NCBI GenBank assembly: GCA_963746825.1
Contig: CAVVCU010000003.1
Location: 248,001-312,000 of the forward strand
DNA: 64,000 nucleotides
Reading direction: 5' to 3'
Origin: JACVRW01 sp963746825
GTDB taxonomy: Bacteria > Actinomycetota > Thermoleophilia > Solirubrobacterales > Thermoleophilaceae
Part shown: positions 60,307 to 64,000 of the stretch, piece by piece
Numbering within the stretch: position 1 is the first letter of the stretch
How the letters are laid out: each line of letters starts with the position of its first letter
Program-made: the position numbers and the translations under genes
Notes under the pieces: generated by a model
Told to the model about the DNA's origin: nothing
Seen by the model: only the letters and a program-made list of their open reading frames with translations
Database searches by the model: none

Positions 60307-60323
60307 ACTTACGGCCCGTAAGT
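60307..60323. promoter_or_regulatory. HxlR-type operator ACTTACGG-C-CCGTAAGT
   Basis: A perfect 8-bp inverted repeat with a 1-nt centre overlaps a TATACT -10-like hexamer (60304-60309), 23 nt before the CMD gene. HxlR/YodB-type regulators bind palindromes built on TTAC...GTAA. The adjacent HxlR gene is the likely regulator. Confidence 0.75.
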
Positions 60324-60345
60324 TCTGTGCAGAAAGTGAAGCGAG

Positions 60346-60909
60346 ATGAAGACCAAGGAAAGTCGGTTCAAGGTCCACGATGAGCTCACTGCGCCGGAGC
60401 GCAGCGTCCCGATCCTGAAGGGCGCGCTCACCGGCGGCGGCCAGCTTCCCAACTTCATCGGCGTGCTCGCCGGTTCTCCGGCCGTGCTGCGCGCCTACGC
60501 GCGTTTTCGCTCCGAGTTGCGCCACGGCGCGCTGCCGTACCCGACCCAGCAGCGCATTGCGCTGGCGGTGGCCGAGCAGCAGGGCAGCGAGTACGCCCTC
60601 TCGGCGCTGCAGCGCAGCGCTCGCGACGCGGGCCTGGGCCTGGACGAGGTCGCCCTCGCGCGTGAGTTCGATTCGCGCGACGAGCGTGAGGCCGTGCTCC
60701 TCAAGTTCGTCAAGGCCGTGCTCGAGTCCGATTCCGCGCCGCCCCGGCACAAGCACGAGGAGGCCCTCGAGGCCGGCTGGACCGACGAGCAGGTGCTCGA
60801 GACGATCGCGCACGTGGCCCTGGCCACCTTCGGCAACCTGGTCACTCGCGCGGGCGATGTGCCGCTCGACGGCTCGAGCGAAGAGTCGCGACTGTCGATC
60901 GCCGCTTAG
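60346..60909 (+). CDS. Carboxymuconolactone-decarboxylase/AhpD-fold protein lacking the CxxC
   Basis: A 187-residue all-helical AhpD-like protein (PNFIGVLAGSPAVLRAYARF and LPYPTQQRIALAVAEQQGSE are the conserved helices). In peroxide-reducing members a CxxC pair follows this segment; here it reads SEYALSAL, so both cysteines are absent and thiol peroxidase activity is unlikely. It may be a decarboxylase-like or stress protein. It is followed 9 nt later by an HxlR regulator and preceded by a palindromic operator. The start is ATG 60346. Confidence 0.82.
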   Translation: MKTKESRFKVHDELTAPERSVPILKGALTGGGQLPNFIGVLAGSPAVLRAYARFRSELRHGALPYPTQQRIALAVAEQQGSEYALSALQRSARDAGLGLDEVALAREFDSRDEREAVLLKFVKAVLESDSAPPRHKHEEALEAGWTDEQVLETIAHVALATFGNLVTRAGDVPLDGSSEESRLSIAA

Positions 60910-60918
60910 CGGGTTACG

Positions 60919-61260
60919 ATGTCGGTCATGGCCTCCGAGACGGTCTTGGTGGCAAGACGCGAGGGATGCTGCTCGGCCTACCACCAGGCCGTCGAACTGA
61001 TCGGCAAGCGCTGGACCGGCGCGATCGTGTTCGTGCTCCTCGAGGGGCCGCTGCGCTTCTCCGAGGTCAAGACGCTGGTGCCGGACCTCTCGGACCGCCT
61101 GCTCTCCGAGCGCATGAAGGAACTGGAGTCCGAGGGCATCGTCGAGCGCCATGTGATCGACGCCATGCCCGTGCGGGTCGAGTACCGCCTGACCGAGAAG
61201 GGCGAGGCGCTCGAGCCGGCGGTGCGCTCGCTCAAGGTCTGGGCGCGCACCTGGCTATAG
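60919..61260 (+). CDS. HxlR-family winged-helix regulator
   Basis: A 113-residue winged helix. The hallmark helix-turn-helix IGKRWTGAIVFVLLEGPLRF is followed by LSDRLLSERMKELESEGIV and VRVEYRLTEKGEAL. The N-terminal Cys pair in REGCCSAYHQAVELI (Cys17/Cys18) matches the redox- or electrophile-sensing position of YodB/HypR-type members. It probably represses the upstream CMD gene through the ACTTACGG/CCGTAAGT operator and responds to quinones, aldehydes or oxidants. The start may also be ATG 60928 (MASETV). Confidence 0.85.
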   Translation: MSVMASETVLVARREGCCSAYHQAVELIGKRWTGAIVFVLLEGPLRFSEVKTLVPDLSDRLLSERMKELESEGIVERHVIDAMPVRVEYRLTEKGEALEPAVRSLKVWARTWL

Positions 61261-61303
61261 GGCCCGCGCTTCGCCACGGGCCCAAGCGTCGTAGGCTTAC
61301 GCG

Positions 61304-62656
61304 ATGCCCGACACCCCGAAGACCGCTGAGGACATCCAGTCCTTCGTGAAGGACCGCGACATCCGCTTCGTGCGGCTCTGGTTCACCGACATCCTCGGCC
61401 AGTTGAAGAGCTTCTCCATCAACTCCCAGGAGCTCGAGGACGCGTTCGAGGGCGGCATGGGCTTCGACGGTTCCTCGATCACCGGCTTCAACGCCATCGA
61501 GGAGTCGGACATGATCGCGATGCCCGACCCGAGCACCTTCAACGTGCTGCCCTGGCGCCCTGAGGACAAGGGCGTGGCACGCATGTTCTGCGACGTCGTC
61601 ACGCCGAGCCGCGAGCCCTACGAGGGGGATCCGCGCCACGTCCTGCGCCGAGCGCTGGAGCGGGCCGAATCGATGGGATTCACGAGCTTCAACGTCGGGC
61701 CCGAGCTCGAGTACTTCTACTTTCGCCACCCGCGTGTCGAGAACGGAGCCGCCCCCGAGATACTCGACGAGGGCGGCTACTTCGACCTGACCACCCTGGA
61801 CGCCGGCTCCGACGTCCGCCGGGAGACCGTGCTCGCGCTCGAGCAGCTCGGCATCCATGTCGAGTACACCCACCACGAGGTGGGGCCCAGCCAGCACGAG
61901 ATCGACATGCGCTACGCCGACGCGCTCAAGATGGCCGACGACTGCATGACCTATCGCATCACGGTCAAGGAGTACGCGATGAAGTACGGCTGGCACGCCA
62001 CGTTCATGCCCAAGCCGCTGTTCGGCGAGAACGGCTCGGGCATGCATACCCACCAGTCGCTGTTCAAGGGCGACAGCAACGCGTTCTATGACGCCGACGA
62101 CCAGTACTTCCTCTCCGACGTGGGCAAGGCCTTCATCGCCGGCCAGCTCAAGCACGCGCGCGAGATGACCTCGGTGTTCGCGCAGTGGGTCAACTCCTAC
62201 AAGCGGCTGGTGCCGGGCTACGAGGCGCCGGTCTACTGCGCGTGGTCGCGGCGCAACCGCTCGGCGCTCGTGCGGGTCCCGCTCTACCACCCGGGCAAGG
62301 AGCAGGCCACGCGGATGGAGCTGCGCTGTCCCGACCCGGCGTGCAACCCCTATCTCACCTTCGCCATCCTCCTGGCGGCGGGGCTGGAGGGCATCGAGAA
62401 GGGCTACGAGCTGCCCGAGCCGATGGAGAAGAACCTGTACCACATCAGCCCCGAGGAACGGAAGCGGCTGGGCATCGAGCAGCTCCCCGAGACCCTGGGC
62501 GAGGCGATCGAGATCACCGGCGAGTCCGAGCTCGTGCTGCGCACGTTCGGCGAGCACATCTTCAACCGCTACATCGAGATCAAGCGCCAGGAGTGGGAGG
62601 ACTACCGGGTCCAGGTGACCCAGTGGGAGCTCGACCGCTACCTCAGCGTTCTCTGA
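61304..62656 (+). CDS. glnA: Glutamine synthetase type I (GSI-alpha)
   Basis: A 450-residue GSI that makes glutamine from glutamate, ammonia and ATP. Key motifs: MGFDGSSITGFNAIEESD, ELEYFYFRHP, EVGPSQHEIDMRYADALKMA, the ATP-binding NGSGMHTHQSLFKGDSNAF and RRNRSALVRVPLYHPGKE. The adenylylation loop reads MEKNLYHISPEERKRLGIEQ rather than NLYDLP, so the Tyr of GlnE-regulated GSI-beta enzymes is absent and feedback control is expected. ATG 61304. It provides the nitrogen-assimilation counterpart of the catabolic GDH at 26637-31496. Confidence 0.95.
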   Translation: MPDTPKTAEDIQSFVKDRDIRFVRLWFTDILGQLKSFSINSQELEDAFEGGMGFDGSSITGFNAIEESDMIAMPDPSTFNVLPWRPEDKGVARMFCDVVTPSREPYEGDPRHVLRRALERAESMGFTSFNVGPELEYFYFRHPRVENGAAPEILDEGGYFDLTTLDAGSDVRRETVLALEQLGIHVEYTHHEVGPSQHEIDMRYADALKMADDCMTYRITVKEYAMKYGWHATFMPKPLFGENGSGMHTHQSLFKGDSNAFYDADDQYFLSDVGKAFIAGQLKHAREMTSVFAQWVNSYKRLVPGYEAPVYCAWSRRNRSALVRVPLYHPGKEQATRMELRCPDPACNPYLTFAILLAAGLEGIEKGYELPEPMEKNLYHISPEERKRLGIEQLPETLGEAIEITGESELVLRTFGEHIFNRYIEIKRQEWEDYRVQVTQWELDRYLSVL

Positions 62657-62773
62657 GCGCCCTTCAGCTCGTCGGGTTTCGGCAGGTGGTCCATCGCCTT
62701 GAACTCGGCGGAAAGCCATCGAGCCGACGTGCAACCATGACCGCCCAGCCTTGACTCGATAGGAAGCCCGACA

Positions 62774-64000
62774 ATGGATTCAGAACGCCGCTCGCTCTTC
62801 ACCTTCCCCGCCGGCCGCCGCTCCAAGTGGGTGGTGTTCGGAATCTGGTTGGCGGTCATCTTCTTTGCCTTCGGCACCAACCTGCCCGGCAAGTTCAGCG
62901 ATGCCGAGGACAACGAGTCCACCTCGTTCCTGCCGGGCGACGCCGAGTCGACGGAGGTCCTGGCCAAGGCGGAGGCCCTGCAGGGCGGCGAGCTGGCTCC
63001 CGCGGTGATCGTCTATCGCCGCGCGGACGGGCTGACCGACGCGGACCGGGAGAAAATCGCCGACGACGCAGGCCGGCTGACCGAGAGGAAGTTCCCGGCC
63101 GTCGTGGCTGACGGCGCGACGGCGGCGTCGGGAGGCGGCTCAGGGGGATCCTCGGAGGAGGCGCCGAGTGGCGGAGGCGGGGCTCCCGCGGGCAACCTGC
63201 CCGAGGGCTGCGCGGGGCCGACCACGCCTGTGCCGGGCCAGCCCAGCGATTACGCCCCGTTCGTCGGTCCGCTCTGCTCCGAGGACGGCAAGGCGGCCAT
63301 CGTGACCTCCTACCTCAAGGGCGACGGCGAGGCCGATTCCCTGCTCGACCCGGTGCAGTTCTGGCGCGACACCGTGTCCGATCCGGGGGGCGGCCTCGAC
63401 GTGAAGCTCACGGGCGGCGCGGGCTACGCGGCGGACGCCATCGAGGTCTTCGAGAACATCAACGGGACACTGCTGCTGTCGGCGGCCCTGCTGGTGATCG
63501 TCCTGCTGATCCTCATCTACCGCTCGCCGGTGTTCTTCCTGATCCCGCTGGTGGCGGTCATGTTCGCCGAGATCCTGTCGCGCTCGGTGGGCTACGGAAT
63601 CTCGGAGTTCGGCGTGACCATCAACGGCCAGTCGAGCTCGATCATGTCCGTGCTCGTGCTTGGGGGCCGGCACCGACTACGCGCTCTTGATCGTGGCCAG
63701 ATACCGAGAGGAGCTGCACAACTTCGAGGATCGCCACGAGGCGATGGCCGAGGCCATGCGCTCGGCCGGACCCGCTGTGCTGGCCTCCTCGGCGACGGTG
63801 ATCGCGGCGCTGCTCTGCCTGACGATCGCCAAGGTCAACGGCACCGCCGGCCTGGGCCCGATCGGCGCCATCGGCGTGGCCTGTGCGGCCATCTCGATGC
63901 TCACGCTGCTGCCCGCGCTGCTCACCATCTACGGGCGACGCGCGTTCTGGCCCTTCGTGCCGCACACGCCCCAATGGGCGGGCGCGCACGAGGAGCCCTC
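62774..64000 (+). CDS. MMPL/RND-family transporter (frameshifted, partial at window end)
   Basis: N-terminal 400 or so residues of an MMPL (mycobacterial membrane protein large)-type transporter. The first helix is SKWVVFGIWLAVIFFAFGTN, the first porter-loop contains DNESTSFLPGDAESTEVLAK, then a low-complexity Gly/Ser stretch (residues about 118-140). A second helix group follows (NGTLLLSAALLVIVLLILIY and FFLIPLVAVMFAEILSRSVG). An extra G in the run at 63662-63666 shifts the frame; corrected, it reads VLVLGAGTDYALLIVARYRE and continues to the edge. MMPL proteins export lipids or other envelope components. The C-terminal half lies outside the window. Confidence 0.8.
   Translation, partial: MDSERRSLFTFPAGRRSKWVVFGIWLAVIFFAFGTNLPGKFSDAEDNESTSFLPGDAESTEVLAKAEALQGGELAPAVIVYRRADGLTDADREKIADDAGRLTERKFPAVVADGATAASGGGSGGSSEEAPSGGGGAPAGNLPEGCAGPTTPVPGQPSDYAPFVGPLCSEDGKAAIVTSYLKGDGEADSLLDPVQFWRDTVSDPGGGLDVKLTGGAGYAADAIEVFENINGTLLLSAALLVIVLLILIYRSPVFFLIPLVAVMFAEILSRSVGYGISEFGVTINGQSSSIMSVLVLGGRHRLRALDRGQIPRGAAQLRGSPRGDGRGHALGRTRCAGLLGDGDRGAALPDDRQGQRHRRPGPDRRHRRGLCGHLDAHAAARAAHHLRATRVLALRAAHAPMGGRARGAL

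Noticed and set aside
60282..60309. Full -35/-10 promoter before the CMD gene
   Set aside because: TATACT is present but no -35 hexamer fits at 16-18 nt; TTGACC lies only 12 nt away, so only the -10-like element is mentioned with the operator.

Overview
The window is high-GC DNA, densely packed on both strands, with many GTG and TTG starts, 4-nt ATGA/GTGA overlaps and actinobacterial gene families: a CGAAC-N4-GTTCG LexA box, a 1619-residue NAD-glutamate dehydrogenase, an alpha-type glutamine synthetase, SigB/SigF-like and HrdB-like sigma factors, and a type A RNase P RNA. The combination of a Ccm (System I) cytochrome c maturation cluster, the large GDH and DUF2243/DUF554 proteins suggests a deep-branching soil actinobacterium of the Thermoleophilia/Solirubrobacterales kind. 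This is inferred from gene content; no rRNA is present.

Layout. 1-4350: three glycosyltransferases, an alpha/beta hydrolase and a DUF2243 membrane protein. 4435-8845: a stress-flavoured region with a SigB/SigF-like sigma factor, zinc ribbon, short-chain dehydrogenase, CBS-pair protein, small metal-binding and basic proteins, a manganese-catalase relic and an epimerase. 8985-11178: a sulfite-oxidase-like molybdoprotein coupled to a flavin reductase, then a methyltransferase. 11183-18674: a frameshifted ECF sigma factor, two lipoproteins, a TetR relic, a group-2 sigma factor, a STAS protein, a DJ-1/PfpI protein, a thioesterase and DUF554. 18708-26592: a secreted GH2 enzyme, an Na+/H+ antiporter, then ccmE-ccmF-ccmI-like-secG and a secreted triple tail-collar protein. 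26637-31836: a CBS protein overlapping the giant GDH gene.

31883-41028 is a carbohydrate-use island. A leftward operon (dehydrogenase, ABC binding protein, two permeases, sugar isomerase) diverges from a rightward operon (ROK regulator, second isomerase, GH13_18-type phosphorylase). 41906-53641 is an exopolysaccharide locus: epimerase, initiating phosphoglycosyltransferase, O-antigen ligase/polymerase-like protein, flippase, GT4, GT2, Wzz fused to a degenerate BY-kinase, and two paralogous secreted proteins of unknown function. 53696-64000 is mostly core: AI-2E exporter-like protein, SpoIIAA-like protein, MFS transporter, tRNA-Leu(GAG), SOS-box-controlled lexA, rnpB between two zinc-ribbon genes, cytochrome c, a c-di-AMP (ydaO-type) riboswitch ahead of an unknown tail-anchored protein, a CMD/HxlR redox-type pair with a palindromic operator, glnA, and an MMPL transporter cut by the window end.

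Seven genes carry single-base frameshifts. Most of those I could place are extra G or C bases in short G/C runs, and they cluster at 33-41 kb. Sequence error is at least as likely as gene decay, so these genes are annotated as whole but frameshifted.
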